Below, piece by piece: positions 1 through 9,076 of a stretch of 56,297 nt of DNA; within the stretch, counting starts at the first letter, position 1; every line of letters begins with the position of its first letter. A model generated the notes under the pieces. It made no database searches. It worked only from the letters and a program-made list of their open reading frames with translations, and was not told the origin of the DNA. The stretch is from Pseudomonadaceae bacterium (GTDB taxonomy: Bacteria; Pseudomonadota; Gammaproteobacteria; Pseudomonadales; Pseudomonadaceae): positions 1 to 56,297 of the forward strand of contig JAIETJ010000087.1 of the NCBI GenBank assembly GCA_019745275.1, in the 5' to 3' direction. A program made the position numbers and the translations under genes.

Positions 1-1315
1 CAATGCAGATGGCTAAGCGTGCGTCACTGGTGACGAAATCTTCCCAACTGTCTACCGCTTGCGGACGCAGTTGCAGGCGCGCCAGTAACTCCAGCAACAC
101 CTCGCGGCGCCCGGCCGATTCGGCGGTAAACAACACCCGGCCGGCAAACTCGTTGAGAAAACGCTCAAGGTGGCCCAGCGGCTGATTGGCCTTGGACTCA
201 ATCGCCAGCTCCGGCAGTTGCCGTGCTGGCAGGTTGTGCCGGCCCACACCGGGCTCGATGCCTTGCTGGCTAACCACCACCCGTGGCCATTGTTTGAGGC
301 GTGCGAAGCAGTCTTCCACCGGCAGGAATAATTCGGCCGGCGGCAGCAGGGGCCGCTCAGGGTCGACACGGCGCTCCTCATAACGGTTGCGCACGTCGGT
401 CCAGAAATGCTCGGCGGCTTTTTCGATCCCCGGCAATGAGAACACCTGAGTGTCGCTGGGCAGGTAGTCGAACAGGCTGGCGCTGCTCTCGAAAAACAGC
501 GGCAGGTAATACTCGATACCGGCCGGGGTAATGCCGCTGTTGAGGTCTTGATAGATGGTGCAACGGCGAAAATCTACATCGAAACGCTCGCGAAAGCGCG
601 CCCGAAAGCCGGTAATGGCTTCTTTGGTCAGCGGAAACTCACGGGCCGGCAGCAGGCGAATCGACTCGACCTTGGTAATTGAGCGCTGGGTTTCGGGGTC
701 GAAGGTGCGCAGGGTTTCGATTTCGTCATCGAATAGGTCGATGCGATAGGGCTGCGGATTGCCCATTGGGAACAGGTCAATAATCGCCCCGCGCACGGCA
801 AATTCACCGTGCTCGTACACGGTGTCGACGCAGCGATAGCCGCTGGCCTGCAAACGTGTGCGCATTTGTTCCACATCGAGCTTCTGGCCGACATCCAGCA
901 CCAAGCTGGAACCGAGCAAGAAGTTAGTCGGCGCCAAGCGGTGCAGGGCGGTGGTGATCGGCACCACCAAGATGCCGTGGGCTAACTCGGGCAGGCGATA
1001 CAACGCGGCAATGCGCTGCGAGAGAATGTCTTGATGCGGCGAAAACAGGTCGTAGGGCAGGGTTTCCCAGTCGGGAAAGTGCAATACCGGTAGTTCTGGG
1101 GCAAAAAAGCTCAGCTCTTGCTCTAAGCGTTCGGCGCTTTGGCTGTCGGCGGTCAGCAGCAGGGTGAAGCGCTTGGCGGCGCTGGCGGCCTCGGCAATTG
1201 CCAAACTCAGCGCGGCGCCGCACAGGCTGCCCCACTCTTGTTTGCCGGCAGACTGCTTGGCATTGGCTAAGGTGCCGCTGGCGGCAGGCAAAGACGGTAA
1301 AGGCAATACTGGCAC
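1..1315 (-). CDS. mfd: Transcription-repair coupling factor Mfd, N-terminal part (runs off the window)
   Basis: The reverse strand reads open from a GTG at 1315 to the window edge, giving about 438 residues that begin VPVLPLPSLPAASGTLANAK. Mfd is an ATP-dependent translocase that removes RNA polymerase stalled at DNA lesions and recruits UvrA. Only the UvrB-like N-terminal domains are present here: stretches such as LHFPDWETLPYD and DTVYEHGEFAVRG are typical of Pseudomonas Mfd. The RNA polymerase-binding and translocase domains lie outside the window. The GTG start has no strong Shine-Dalgarno, but a good sigma-70 promoter ends about 30 bases upstream, which makes a much earlier start unlikely. 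It diverges from the GAPDH gene. Confidence 0.93.
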   Translation of the reverse strand, partial: MPVLPLPSLPAASGTLANAKQSAGKQEWGSLCGAALSLAIAEAASAAKRFTLLLTADSQSAERLEQELSFFAPELPVLHFPDWETLPYDLFSPHQDILSQRIAALYRLPELAHGILVVPITTALHRLAPTNFLLGSSLVLDVGQKLDVEQMRTRLQASGYRCVDTVYEHGEFAVRGAIIDLFPMGNPQPYRIDLFDDEIETLRTFDPETQRSITKVESIRLLPAREFPLTKEAITGFRARFRERFDVDFRRCTIYQDLNSGITPAGIEYYLPLFFESSASLFDYLPSDTQVFSLPGIEKAAEHFWTDVRNRYEERRVDPERPLLPPAELFLPVEDCFARLKQWPRVVVSQQGIEPGVGRHNLPARQLPELAIESKANQPLGHLERFLNEFAGRVLFTAESAGRREVLLELLARLQLRPQAVDSWEDFVTSDARLAICI

Positions 1316-1348
1316 GGGCAGCTCGCGGGCGTGACGAGAAAGGCTGCG

Positions 1349-1378
1349 ATTGTAGCGGCCAGCGCTGCCGAATGTCAG
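1349..1378 (-). promoter_or_regulatory. Predicted sigma-70 promoter of mfd
   Basis: Read on the minus strand there is a CTGACA (-35) and TACAAT (-10) separated by 18 bases. The predicted transcript starts around 1342, giving a leader of roughly 27 nt before the GTG at 1315. Confidence 0.55.
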
Positions 1379-1394
1379 TCATGCACAGCGCGCA

Positions 1395-1423
1395 TTGCTC
1401 CGATCGACTTGCGCCGTCATAAT
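1395..1423 (+). promoter_or_regulatory. Predicted sigma-70 promoter of gap
   Basis: TTGCTC (1395-1400) and CATAAT (1418-1423) are separated by 17 bases. The transcript would start near 1430, about 40 bases before the GTG at 1469. The -35 boxes of the divergent mfd and gap promoters are only about 16 bases apart. Confidence 0.5.
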
Positions 1424-1468
1424 GTAGTCCCTTTTTTTAGCCCCTACATCTTGTGGAAGGTATCGCCT

Positions 1469-2917
1469 GTGACCCAGAAGTCCGACCAGTGTCTCAGTGA
1501 GTGGATTGACCGTGAAGCGCTCGCCGAGGCGATGATTCCGCTGATTGGTCAGCTGTACCGCAATAATAATGTGGTTAGCTCGATCTACGGCCGCAGCTTG
1601 ATCAATCGTTCGGTGATCTCGATTCTTAAAGCTCACCGCTTCGCCCGTCACCGTTTGGCCAATGCTGCCGAACTGTCGGTACACGACACCTTCCCGCTGC
1701 TCAAAGCCATGAGCGAGCTGAAAATCGGCGCCGCCTCGGTTGATTTGGGCCGTCTGGCTGCCAAGTTCAAAGCAGAAGGCAATGGCCGCTCGGTTGAGCA
1801 GTTCGTGCGTGAAGAAATGGCCGCGGTAGTTGGCCAGCAAGGCGTTAAAGCGCGTAAAGGCACCGACGTTGTACTGTACGGCTTTGGTCGCATCGGCCGC
1901 CTGTTGGCGCGCATCCTGATCGAAAAAACCGGTGGAGGCGACGGCCTGCGTTTGCGCGCCATCGTGGTCCGTAAAGGCGCCAGCAATGACTTGGTTAAAC
2001 GCGCCAGCCTGCTGCGTCGTGACTCGGTACATGGCCCGTTCGACGGCACCATCACCATCGATGAAGCCAATAGCACCATCACCGCTAACGGTAACTTGAT
2101 TCAGGTTATTTACGCCAAAGACCCGAAAGAAATCGACTACACCCAATACGGCATTCAAAACGCCTTGCTGGTCGACAACACCGGTGTTTGGCGTGATGCC
2201 GAAGGCTTGGGCCAGCACTTGAGCTGCCCAGGTATCGATCGCGTGGTGCTGACTGCGCCGGGCAAGGGCGAACTGAAGAACATCGTGCATGGCATTAACC
2301 ATGGCGAAATCACGGCCGATGACAAAATCATCTCGGCCGCGTCCTGCACCACCAACGCCATCGTGCCGGTGCTCAAAGCCATCAACGATAAGTTCGGTAT
2401 CGTTAACGGCCACGTGGAAACCGTGCATTCGTACACCAACGATCAGAACCTGATCGACAACTTCCACAAGGGCGATCGCCGTGGTCGTTCGGCGCCGCTG
2501 AACATGGTTATCACCGAAACCGGCGCGGCCACCGCAGCGGCCAAAGCCCTGCCAGTGCTTAAAGGCAAGCTGACTGGCAACGCCATTCGCGTACCGACGC
2601 CAAACGTGTCGATGGCAATTCTCAACCTCAACCTTGAGAAGGCCAGCACCCGCGAAGAGATGAACGAGTACCTGCGCCACGCCGCGCTGCACTCAGACCT
2701 GCACAAGCAGATCGACTTCGTCCAGTCGCTGGAAGTGGTATCCACCGACTTCGTTGGCTCGCGCCACGCCGGTGTAGTGGATGCCGAAGCCACCATCTGC
2801 AACGACAACCGTGTGGTTCTGTATGTGTGGTACGACAACGAGTTCGGTTACAGCTGCCAGGTAGTGCGGGTAATGGAAGACATGGCCGGGGTTAACCCAC
2901 CAGCGTTTCCTTGCTGA
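1469..2917 (+). CDS. gap: Glyceraldehyde-3-phosphate dehydrogenase, long N-terminally extended type
   Basis: This 482-residue protein carries a full GAPDH fold after an N-terminal extension of about 125 residues. The NAD(P)-binding GFGRIGR motif is at residues 138-144 and the catalytic cysteine is Cys293 in SCTTN. Ordinary GAPDH is about 335 residues; the long form is typical of one Pseudomonas paralogue (PA3001-like), and what the extension does is not evident from sequence. GTG at 1469 is chosen as the start because GGAAGG lies 9 bases upstream and the protein then begins VTQKSDQCLSEWIDREALAE, as in homologues. An in-frame upstream extension exists but begins before the predicted promoter. 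A strong hairpin terminator follows. Confidence 0.94.
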   Translation: MTQKSDQCLSEWIDREALAEAMIPLIGQLYRNNNVVSSIYGRSLINRSVISILKAHRFARHRLANAAELSVHDTFPLLKAMSELKIGAASVDLGRLAAKFKAEGNGRSVEQFVREEMAAVVGQQGVKARKGTDVVLYGFGRIGRLLARILIEKTGGGDGLRLRAIVVRKGASNDLVKRASLLRRDSVHGPFDGTITIDEANSTITANGNLIQVIYAKDPKEIDYTQYGIQNALLVDNTGVWRDAEGLGQHLSCPGIDRVVLTAPGKGELKNIVHGINHGEITADDKIISAASCTTNAIVPVLKAINDKFGIVNGHVETVHSYTNDQNLIDNFHKGDRRGRSAPLNMVITETGAATAAAKALPVLKGKLTGNAIRVPTPNVSMAILNLNLEKASTREEMNEYLRHAALHSDLHKQIDFVQSLEVVSTDFVGSRHAGVVDAEATICNDNRVVLYVWYDNEFGYSCQVVRVMEDMAGVNPPAFPC

Positions 2918-2937
2918 TTTAGTGCTCGGATAACCAC

Positions 2938-2963
2938 AAAACGGCAGCCTCGGCTGCCGTTTT
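2938..2963. terminator. Intrinsic terminator after gap
   Basis: A near-perfect hairpin (AAAACGGCAG paired with CTGCCGTTTT around a four-base loop) is followed by a short T run. It is symmetrical enough to work in both directions. Confidence 0.8.
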
Positions 2964-3184
2964 GCATCGTGCTATTAGAGTGAGAGTTGTTAAAGGCAGC
3001 GGCTCTGATGGTGTGAGGGCGTAGAAATCCTTCCCCATGCGGGCGTCTAATCGTTAAGGTGCAAGACTAAAGACCATCTGATGGTCAAATAAGTTTGCCT
3101 CCTTTCCCCGCTTGCCTAGCTTGCTCTCGCGGCTAGCCAAACCGGGTAGAATTGCCGCCTGATTTTTGCAAGGCCTAAATTTTT

Positions 3185-3670
3185 ATGAGTACCGCTATAC
3201 GCATTGGCCACGGCTACGATGTGCATCGTTTCGGCGAGGGCGTTTTTGTCACTCTCGGCGGGGTGCAAATCGCCCATCAATTTGGCTTGATTGCCCATTC
3301 AGACGGTGACGTGCTACTGCACGCACTCTGCGATGCCTTGCTCGGCGCGGCGGCGTTAGGCGATATCGGCAAACACTTCCCGGACACCGATGCGCAGTTC
3401 AAGGGTGCCGATAGCCGTGTGCTGCTGCGCCGTGTGTTGGCGCTGGTGCAGGCTAAAGGCTGGCAGGTGGGCAATGTGGATAGCACCATCGTCGCCCAAG
3501 CGCCGAAGATGGCTCCACACATCGAGGCTATGCGTGCCTTGATTGCCGCCGACCTTGAAGTCGAGTTAGATCAGGTCAACGTTAAAGCTACCACCACCGA
3601 AAAGCTCGGTTTTACCGGCCGCGAAGAGGGCATCGCAGTGCACGCCGTGGCCTTGCTGGTGCGCGCATGA
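3185..3670 (+). CDS. ispF: 2-C-methyl-D-erythritol 2,4-cyclodiphosphate synthase IspF
   Basis: This 161-residue enzyme converts CDP-methylerythritol 2-phosphate to the cyclodiphosphate in the MEP isoprenoid pathway in the cytosol. The family's metal-binding D-x-H is Asp12 and His14 in GYDVHRF, followed by [10 protein letters not shown] and the C-terminal [13 protein letters not shown]. Length is normal (about 157-160). A -10-like TAGAAT at 3147-3152 lies 30 bases upstream, with no convincing -35. It is the first gene of the ispF–truD–surE–pcm–nlpD–rpoS series and overlaps truD by 4 bases (ATGA). Confidence 0.96.
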   Translation: MSTAIRIGHGYDVHRFGEGVFVTLGGVQIAHQFGLIAHSDGDVLLHALCDALLGAAALGDIGKHFPDTDAQFKGADSRVLLRRVLALVQAKGWQVGNVDSTIVAQAPKMAPHIEAMRALIAADLEVELDQVNVKATTTEKLGFTGREEGIAVHAVALLVRA

Positions 3671-4713
3671 ACGAACTTGAATTGCTCGGTCCCTGTGCTT
3701 ACGGGGCTCCGCTGGGTAGTGCGGTATTAAAGGCCACGGCGGAGGATTTTCAGGTCGATGAGGTGCTGGATATCCCGCTTTCCGGCAGCGGTGAACACCT
3801 GTGGTTATGGGTGGAAAAACGCGGGCTGAATACCGAAGAAGCTGCACGCCTGCTGGCTCGCGCCGCAGGCGTGCCGGTACGCACGGTGAGCTACGCCGGC
3901 TTAAAAGATCGTCAGGCCCTGACCCGGCAGTGGTTCAGTATTCAGTTGCCGGGCAAGGCCGACCCGGACTTGTCCGCCGCGCAAAGCGACAGTTTGCAGA
4001 TTTTGAAATCGGTACGGCACCTGCGTAAATTGCAGCGCGGCGCCCATGCGGCCAACGGCTTTACCCTGCGCCTGACGCAATTAGATGCCGATCACGCAGC
4101 GCTGGATGCACGCTTGGAACAGATCGCCGCGTGCGGTGTGCCGAACTACTTCGGCCCGCAGCGCTTTGGTTATGAGGGCAATAACTTGGCCCAAGCGCGC
4201 AATTTTGCCGTCGCCAAGGTGCTGCCGGAACAGCGCAACATTCGCTCGCGGGTGCTTTCGTCGGCGCGCAGCTATCTGTTTAATCAGGTGCTGGCGGCGC
4301 GGGTGGCGGACGGCTCTTGGCAGCGGGCGCAGGTCGGTGATTTGTTGGCGTTCACCGATAGCCGCAGTTTTTTTCCAGCAGGCGAGGCTGAGTGCAGTGA
4401 CCCGCGCTTAGCGATTCTCGATCTGCATCCCACAGGCGCATTGTGGGGCGCTGGTGCCTCGCCGGCCGCCGGTGCTACGCAAATGCTCGAACAAAGCGTT
4501 GCTGTGAGGGAGCCGTTGTTATGCGACTGGCTGGTCGAAGCGGGCATGGCGCACGAACGTCGCATACTACGTCTGCCAATCGGCGGTTTGACGTGGCATT
4601 ATCCCGAGCCAGACATTTTACAATTGCAATTCGTCTTGCCCGCTGGATGCTTTGCCACCGTGATGGTGCGTGAACTGGTCGAGTTGTTGGCGGCAGGACC
4701 GACGGATTATTAA
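3667..4713 (+). CDS. truD: tRNA pseudouridine(13) synthase TruD
   Basis: TruD isomerises uridine 13 of tRNA to pseudouridine. The 348-residue protein has the family's catalytic aspartate, Asp81 in AGLKDRQA, and the TruD signature [14 protein letters not shown] around residue 160. The ATG overlaps the ispF stop by 4 bases, and its own TAA shares a base with the surE ATG (TAATG), so translation is probably coupled along the operon. Confidence 0.95.
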   Translation: MNELELLGPCAYGAPLGSAVLKATAEDFQVDEVLDIPLSGSGEHLWLWVEKRGLNTEEAARLLARAAGVPVRTVSYAGLKDRQALTRQWFSIQLPGKADPDLSAAQSDSLQILKSVRHLRKLQRGAHAANGFTLRLTQLDADHAALDARLEQIAACGVPNYFGPQRFGYEGNNLAQARNFAVAKVLPEQRNIRSRVLSSARSYLFNQVLAARVADGSWQRAQVGDLLAFTDSRSFFPAGEAECSDPRLAILDLHPTGALWGAGASPAAGATQMLEQSVAVREPLLCDWLVEAGMAHERRILRLPIGGLTWHYPEPDILQLQFVLPAGCFATVMVRELVELLAAGPTDY

Positions 4714-5462
4714 TGCGCATTCTGATTTCCAATGATGATGGGGTCACCGCCCCCGGCCTTGCGGCGCTGCATGCAGCACTGGCGGACTACGCCGAGTGCG
4801 TGGTGATCGCACCTGATCAGGATAAAAGCGGCGCCAGCAGTTCCTTGACTCTGGATCGGCCCTTGCATCCACAGCGTTTGGCCAATGGCTTTATTAGCCT
4901 GAATGGCACACCGACCGACTGTGTGCATCTGGGTTTGCATGCCTTGTTTGATCCGGTGCCGGAAATGGTCGTGGCGGGGATTAATCTGGGCGCCAATCTG
5001 GGTGACGACGTGCTGTATTCCGGGACTGTGGCGGCGGCGTTGGAAGGGCGTTTTTTACAGCTACCGGCATTTGCGTTTTCGCTGTTGTCGCGCCAGCCGG
5101 ATAATCTGCCGACGGCCGTCTACTTTGCCCGCAAGTTGGTTGAGGCCCACGGTCAGCTAAAGTTACCGCCGCGCTGCGTACTCAACGTCAATGTGCCGAA
5201 TTTACCGCTGGAGCATATTCGCGGCGTGCAATTGACCCGCTTAGGTCATCGCGCCCGTGCCGCTGCGCCGATCAAAGTAGTTAATCCGCGCGGCAAAGAA
5301 GGCTATTGGATCTCGGTGGCCGGGGATGCCGAAGATGGCGGACCCGGCACAGATTTTCATGCGGTGATGCAGGGGTATGTGTCTATCACTCCGCTGCAAT
5401 TGGATCGTACTTTCCCTGATGCCTTTGGTGGGCTGGAAGCTTGGCTGGAGGGGCTGCTGTGA
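4713..5462 (+). CDS. surE: 5'/3'-nucleotidase (survival protein) SurE
   Basis: SurE is a metal-dependent phosphatase acting on nucleoside monophosphates and short polyphosphates, linked to stationary-phase survival. The 249-residue protein begins [15 protein letters not shown], with the metal-binding Asp8 and Asp9 of the family, and carries the conserved [10 protein letters not shown] segment. The start is fixed by the one-base overlap with truD. The stop overlaps the pcm ATG (TGATG). The surE–pcm–nlpD–rpoS order is a classic gammaproteobacterial stationary-phase cluster. Confidence 0.96.
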   Translation: MRILISNDDGVTAPGLAALHAALADYAECVVIAPDQDKSGASSSLTLDRPLHPQRLANGFISLNGTPTDCVHLGLHALFDPVPEMVVAGINLGANLGDDVLYSGTVAAALEGRFLQLPAFAFSLLSRQPDNLPTAVYFARKLVEAHGQLKLPPRCVLNVNVPNLPLEHIRGVQLTRLGHRARAAAPIKVVNPRGKEGYWISVAGDAEDGGPGTDFHAVMQGYVSITPLQLDRTFPDAFGGLEAWLEGLL

Positions 5463-6148
5463 TGCGGGCAAACAATCAGGATCAAGAGCAACTGCAGCGC
5501 CACGGTATTGGCATGACTTCGCAGCGTACTCGCGAGCGCTTGATCGAGCGTTTATATGAAGAAGGTTTGTCGAATCCTCGGGTACTGGAAGTTATTCGGC
5601 GCACGCCGCGGCATTTGTTTGTCGATGAGGCCTTAGCCCATCGCGCCTATGAAGATACCGCCTTACCGATTGGCCATAACCAAACTATCTCCCAGCCTTT
5701 TATGGTCGGGCGGATGACCGAATTGCTGCTGGCTGCCGGGCCTTTAGATAAGGTTCTCGAGATTGGCACTGGCTCGGGTTACCAAACCTCAGTGCTGGCG
5801 CAGTTGGTCGAGCGGGTGTTCTCGGTGGAGCGTATTCAGGCGCTGCAAGAGCGCGCCAAAGAACGTTTGCTTGAGCTGAATTTGCGCAATGTGGTGTTTC
5901 GCTGGGGTGATGGCTGGGAAGGCTGGAATGCCTTGGGGCCGTACAACGGCATTATCGTCACTGCCGCCGCGGCTGAGGTGCCCCAGGCCTTGCTCGATCA
6001 GCTGGCGCCTGGTGGCCGGCTGGTAATTCCGGTAGGCGCCGGCGATGAGCAGCAATTGCTGCTGATTGTACGCGAGGATCAGGGGTTTACTCGGCACGTC
6101 CTCGACGCCGTGCGTTTTGTGCCCTTGCTCAATGGGCCTTTGGCTTGA
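5462..6148 (+). CDS. pcm: Protein-L-isoaspartate O-methyltransferase Pcm
   Basis: Pcm uses S-adenosylmethionine to methylate isoaspartyl residues in damaged proteins so that they can revert to aspartate. The SAM-binding motif [12 protein letters not shown] lies at about residues 98-109, and the family block [14 protein letters not shown] is at 69-82. With the ATG at 5462, which overlaps the surE stop, the protein has 228 residues. A shorter 211-residue form starting at MTSQRTRE (5513) matches the usual length, so the true start is slightly uncertain. Confidence 0.95.
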   Translation: MRANNQDQEQLQRHGIGMTSQRTRERLIERLYEEGLSNPRVLEVIRRTPRHLFVDEALAHRAYEDTALPIGHNQTISQPFMVGRMTELLLAAGPLDKVLEIGTGSGYQTSVLAQLVERVFSVERIQALQERAKERLLELNLRNVVFRWGDGWEGWNALGPYNGIIVTAAAAEVPQALLDQLAPGGRLVIPVGAGDEQQLLLIVREDQGFTRHVLDAVRFVPLLNGPLA

Positions 6149-7011
6149 AACTTGGATGGTGTGGTAATTCGGCTTTTGCATCTGGCGGCGCTCAGGCGGC
6201 GCGGAGGGTGCTGGTTTGCCTGAGTTTGCTGTTGAGTAGCTTGCTGTTAAGCGCTTGTAACACTACGCCAGTCGGCGGGGTGAAGGTGGTCGACCGTAAT
6301 GGCGGCGGGGCGGTTAGTGACTCACGCAAGCCTGCCAGTGTTGGTCAGCATGTTGTGCAGCGCGGCGATACGCTCTATTCAATCGCTTTTCGTTTTGGTT
6401 GGGACTGGAAAACCTTGGCTCAGCGCAACAATATTGCGGCCCCTTACGTGATCAAAACCGGGCAAATTATTCGCTTTGACGGCCGCCCTAGTCAGCCGGT
6501 AGTAGTTACCGCTCGCCAAAACACTGCCGCTAACGGTGTTAAACCGCAATCAACTGCGGTTAAGCCGGTTAACAACGCAGCCACAGTTACCGCTAAGCCT
6601 GCCGCTAAGCCGCCTGTTACGTCGGTTCAAGGCAATTTCTCGGGGCGCTGGACTTGGCCTGCCAAAGGTCAGCTCATTGGGCGATTCTCCTCAAACGGCA
6701 GTTTGAATAAAGGCATTGATATAGCCGGAGAATTGGGCGAGCCTGTGATGGCTGCATCTGATGGTTCTGTGGTGTACGCCGGTAGTGGATTGCGGGGCTA
6801 CGGCGAGTTGGTAATCATCAAACACAGCGATACCTACGTTAGCGCTTACGGTCACAATCGTAGGCTTTTGGTGCGGGAGGGGCAGCAGGTCAAAGTCGGA
6901 CAAGTAATTGCTGAAATGGGTTCCACGGGTACCGACCGGGTGAAGCTGCATTTTGAAATTCGCCGTCAAGGTAAGCCTGTAGATCCGCTGCAATATTTGC
7001 CCAAACGTTGA
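6145..7011 (+). CDS. nlpD: NlpD: LysM/M23-domain lipoprotein, amidase activator
   Basis: This outer-membrane lipoprotein is expected to activate cell-wall amidases during cell separation. The lipobox LSAC ends at Cys38. A LysM peptidoglycan-binding domain ([18 protein letters not shown] onward) occupies roughly residues 70-112, then a low-complexity Ala/Lys/Pro linker, then an M23 (LytM) domain at about 165-285. The M23 zinc site is degenerate: KGIDIA stands where active enzymes have H-x-G-x-D, as in known non-catalytic NlpD. The TTG start at 6145 overlaps the pcm TGA. An in-frame GTG at 6208 is an alternative that still leaves a shorter lipoprotein signal. The rpoS promoter lies inside nlpD in relatives. 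Confidence 0.92.
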   Translation: MKLGWCGNSAFASGGAQAARRVLVCLSLLLSSLLLSACNTTPVGGVKVVDRNGGGAVSDSRKPASVGQHVVQRGDTLYSIAFRFGWDWKTLAQRNNIAAPYVIKTGQIIRFDGRPSQPVVVTARQNTAANGVKPQSTAVKPVNNAATVTAKPAAKPPVTSVQGNFSGRWTWPAKGQLIGRFSSNGSLNKGIDIAGELGEPVMAASDGSVVYAGSGLRGYGELVIIKHSDTYVSAYGHNRRLLVREGQQVKVGQVIAEMGSTGTDRVKLHFEIRRQGKPVDPLQYLPKR

Positions 7012-7168
7012 GCTGTCGTTCGCTTGTGCCGCTGCGTAGTAGGACCGGGCTCGGGTGTTGCCAAGGACGTCCTCTTTGCTCAAATAACGCTGCCTTAGCA
7101 GTGTTGCCTGAGCGTCGGGGTTAGGTGAAGCCAGAGCTTGTTGTCGAACTCAGCTAAGGACAATAAGA

Positions 7169-8179
7169 ATGGCACTCAAAAAAAAACAAGCGCCGGAGTT
7201 TGACGTCGACGATGACGTTCTCTTACTAGAAGAACGCATTGCCCTCGAAGAAGCAGAAGAAGATGAGCCAGCTGAGCTGTCTCTCGCTAGTCCAAAAACC
7301 AAGCAAGCCAGCACCCTCAAGCAACACAAGTACATTGACTACACCCGTGCGCTAGACGCAACTCAGCTTTACCTCAATGAAATCGGCTTTTCCCCGTTGC
7401 TAACTCCACAAGAGGAAGTGCACTTTGCGCGCCTAGCGCAAAAGGGTGATCCGGCGGGTCGCAAAAGAATGATCGAGAGTAATTTGCGCTTGGTGGTGAA
7501 AATCGCCCGACGCTACATTAATCGTGGTCTTTCGCTGCTAGACCTGATTGAAGAGGGCAACCTCGGCTTAATCCGGGCCGTAGAGAAATTCGATCCTGAG
7601 CGCGGTTTTCGCTTCTCCACCTACGCGACCTGGTGGATTCGGCAAACCATTGAGCGCGCCATCATGAATCAGACCCGCACTATCAGGTTGCCGATTCATG
7701 TGGTTAAAGAGCTTAACGTATACCTGCGCGCTGCCCGTGAATTGACCCAAAAGCTCGATCACGAACCCTCGGCAGAAGAAATCGCCAATCTGCTGGAAAA
7801 ACCCGTGGGTGAGGTTAAACGCATGCTCGGCTTGAACGAGCGTGTTGCCTCAGTCGATGTCTCGCTCGGTCCTGACTCGGATAAAACCCTGCTGGATACC
7901 CTCACGGACGATCGGCCTACTGACCCCTGTGAACTGCTGCAGGACGATGATTTGTCGCAGAGCATTGATCAGTGGTTGTCGGACCTTACCGAGAAACAGC
8001 GTGAGGTGGTGGTGCGCCGCTTTGGTCTGCGCGGGCATGAGAGCAGCACCTTGGAAGAAGTCGGCCGGGAAATCGGTTTAACCCGTGAGCGGGTTAGGCA
8101 GATCCAAGTGGAGGCGCTTAAGCGCTTGCGAGAAATTATGGAAAAAAACGGCTTATCGAGTGAGTCCTTGTTTAAGTAA
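7169..8179 (+). CDS. rpoS: RNA polymerase sigma factor RpoS (sigma-38)
   Basis: RpoS directs RNA polymerase to stationary-phase and general stress promoters. The 336-residue protein has an acidic N-terminal region, region 1.2 ([17 protein letters not shown]), the highly conserved region 2 ([20 protein letters not shown] and [16 protein letters not shown]), region 3, and the region 4 helix-turn-helix ([18 protein letters not shown]) near the C-terminus. AAGGA stands 8 bases before the ATG. It lies 157 bases downstream of nlpD and is followed by an intrinsic terminator, with the rsmZ riboregulator next. Confidence 0.97.
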   Translation: MALKKKQAPEFDVDDDVLLLEERIALEEAEEDEPAELSLASPKTKQASTLKQHKYIDYTRALDATQLYLNEIGFSPLLTPQEEVHFARLAQKGDPAGRKRMIESNLRLVVKIARRYINRGLSLLDLIEEGNLGLIRAVEKFDPERGFRFSTYATWWIRQTIERAIMNQTRTIRLPIHVVKELNVYLRAARELTQKLDHEPSAEEIANLLEKPVGEVKRMLGLNERVASVDVSLGPDSDKTLLDTLTDDRPTDPCELLQDDDLSQSIDQWLSDLTEKQREVVVRRFGLRGHESSTLEEVGREIGLTRERVRQIQVEALKRLREIMEKNGLSSESLFK

Positions 8180-8199
8180 CTAGGATGCTTGATCAGTGT

Positions 8200-8224
8200 A
8201 AACCCGGTTTAGGCCGGGTTTTTT
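8200..8224 (+). terminator. Intrinsic terminator of rpoS
   Basis: AAACCCGG and CCGGGTTT pair around a six-base loop, with a run of six T residues at 8219-8224. It lies 20 bases after the rpoS stop codon. Confidence 0.85.
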
Positions 8225-8235
8225 ATGCGCGGCCC

Positions 8236-8253
8236 TGTAAGCCATTGCTTACA
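8236..8253 (+). promoter_or_regulatory. GacA-type upstream activating site of rsmZ
   Basis: TGTAAGCCATTGCTTACA is an exact match to the TGTAAG-N6-CTTACA element that GacA needs at rsm small-RNA promoters. It lies about 170 bases upstream of the predicted rsmZ start, as in other pseudomonads. A second half site, TGTAAG, follows at 8259-8264. Confidence 0.85.
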
Positions 8254-8414
8254 GCCTGTGTAAGCAATGGTCGTAATGGTCTTTAAAAAGACAGGATTCT
8301 TGCTCTTTGTGATTGCTAAATCTTTGATCTATATAGGTTATTTATTTTATTGTGACGGCGTCTAGGTGTTTTCCGTGGGCTTGCTGATTTAGCTGAACGG
8401 GCTACTATCTCACC

Positions 8415-8546
8415 TGTGCCAAGGGAAAGGTGCAGGCCAGCAGGATGCCGGTCAGGACGTTGCAGGATGCGACTCATCAGGATGATGAAGTAGGAGATAA
8501 AGGGAGTAGGGATAAAAGTGGGCGGGTAATCCCCGCCCCTTTTTTT
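8415..8546 (+). ncRNA. rsmZ: RsmZ-type small regulatory RNA (RsmA/CsrA sponge)
   Basis: RsmZ RNAs sequester RsmA/RsmE proteins through repeated GGA motifs and so relieve translational repression in the Gac-Rsm cascade. Between 8420 and 8515 there are about nine GGA motifs (AAGGGAAAGG, CAGGATG, CAGGACG, CAGGATG, CAGGATG, TAGGAGA, AGGGAG, AGGGAT), several in hairpin loops such as CATCAGGATGATG. A -10-like TACTAT at 8403-8408 puts the start near 8415. A GC hairpin (8520-8526 with 8532-8538) plus seven Ts ends it. The position between rpoS and fdxA is the conserved place for rsmZ in Pseudomonas. The 5' end is predicted, not measured. Confidence 0.88.
8520..8546 (+). terminator. Intrinsic terminator of rsmZ
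   Basis: GGGCGGG (8520-8526) pairs with CCCGCCC (8532-8538) around a five-base loop, followed by a C and seven Ts. Confidence 0.9.
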
Positions 8547-8562
8547 GCCCGCAGAAAAGCAA

Positions 8563-8585
8563 AAGGCCCGCACGATGCGGGCCTT
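8563..8585 (-). terminator. Intrinsic terminator of fdxA
   Basis: A ten-base-pair perfect stem (AAGGCCCGCA with TGCGGGCCTT) around CGA lies 22 bases past the fdxA stop. On the minus strand it is followed by TT and a T-rich stretch. It stands next to the convergent rsmZ terminator. Confidence 0.75.
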
Positions 8586-8606
8586 GCTGTATCTGCGCTA
8601 GGGTTA

Positions 8607-8930
8607 TTAGCGGTCGAGATACTGCAGTTTGTCTTTCACGCCATCCCACTCTTCGGCGTCGGCCAAGCCTTCTTTCTTCTCGGTGATGTTCGGCCAAACT
8701 TCGGCCAGGTCACGGTTAAGCTCGATAAACTCTTGCTGGTCTTCCGGCACTTCGTCTTCCGAGAGAATGGCCTGGGCTGGGCATTCTGGTTCGCACAGGG
8801 CGCAGTCGATGCACTCGTCCGGGTGAATAACCAAGAAGTTTGGACCTTCATAGAAGCAGTCTACTGGGCAGACTTCTACACAGTCGGTGTATTTGCACTT
8901 GATGCAGTTATCGATGACGACGAAGGTCAT
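8607..8930 (-). CDS. fdxA: 7Fe ferredoxin FdxA ([3Fe-4S][4Fe-4S])
   Basis: This 107-residue cytosolic electron carrier has the cysteine pattern of Azotobacter FdI-type ferredoxins. By alignment Cys9, Cys17 and Cys50 hold the 3Fe cluster, while Cys21, Cys40, Cys43 and Cys46 hold the 4Fe cluster; the family's two extra cysteines (12 and 25) are also present. The acidic C-terminal tail ([22 protein letters not shown]) is typical. GGAG lies upstream of the ATG on the minus strand. It sits downstream of mutS on the same strand with a 146-base gap and probably has its own promoter. Confidence 0.96.
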   Translation of the reverse strand: MTFVVIDNCIKCKYTDCVEVCPVDCFYEGPNFLVIHPDECIDCALCEPECPAQAILSEDEVPEDQQEFIELNRDLAEVWPNITEKKEGLADAEEWDGVKDKLQYLDR

Positions 8931-9076
8931 GGTGGTTTCTCCTCAGGCGACGGCTAAGCAGGCCAAGTAGCTTGGCGCTGCCCGGCTCGGCAAGTTGATG
9001 GCTCTCGGCACCAGGCTAAAAGGCCGGAGCATCTATAAAAAGTGCGCGCGATTCTAACAGCTTGTCGGCAAGAGCG

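Noticed and set aside
1379..2692. 437-codon open frame on the minus strand opposite gap
   Set aside because: It is a mirror of the GAPDH gene codon pattern. Its translation resembles no family and it has no promoter or ribosome site; gap is clearly the real gene.
2966..3184. Small gene or RNA between gap terminator and ispF
   Set aside because: No frame with a plausible start and ribosome site and no terminator-like structure is present. Only a -10-like TAGAAT (3147-3152) for ispF is seen.
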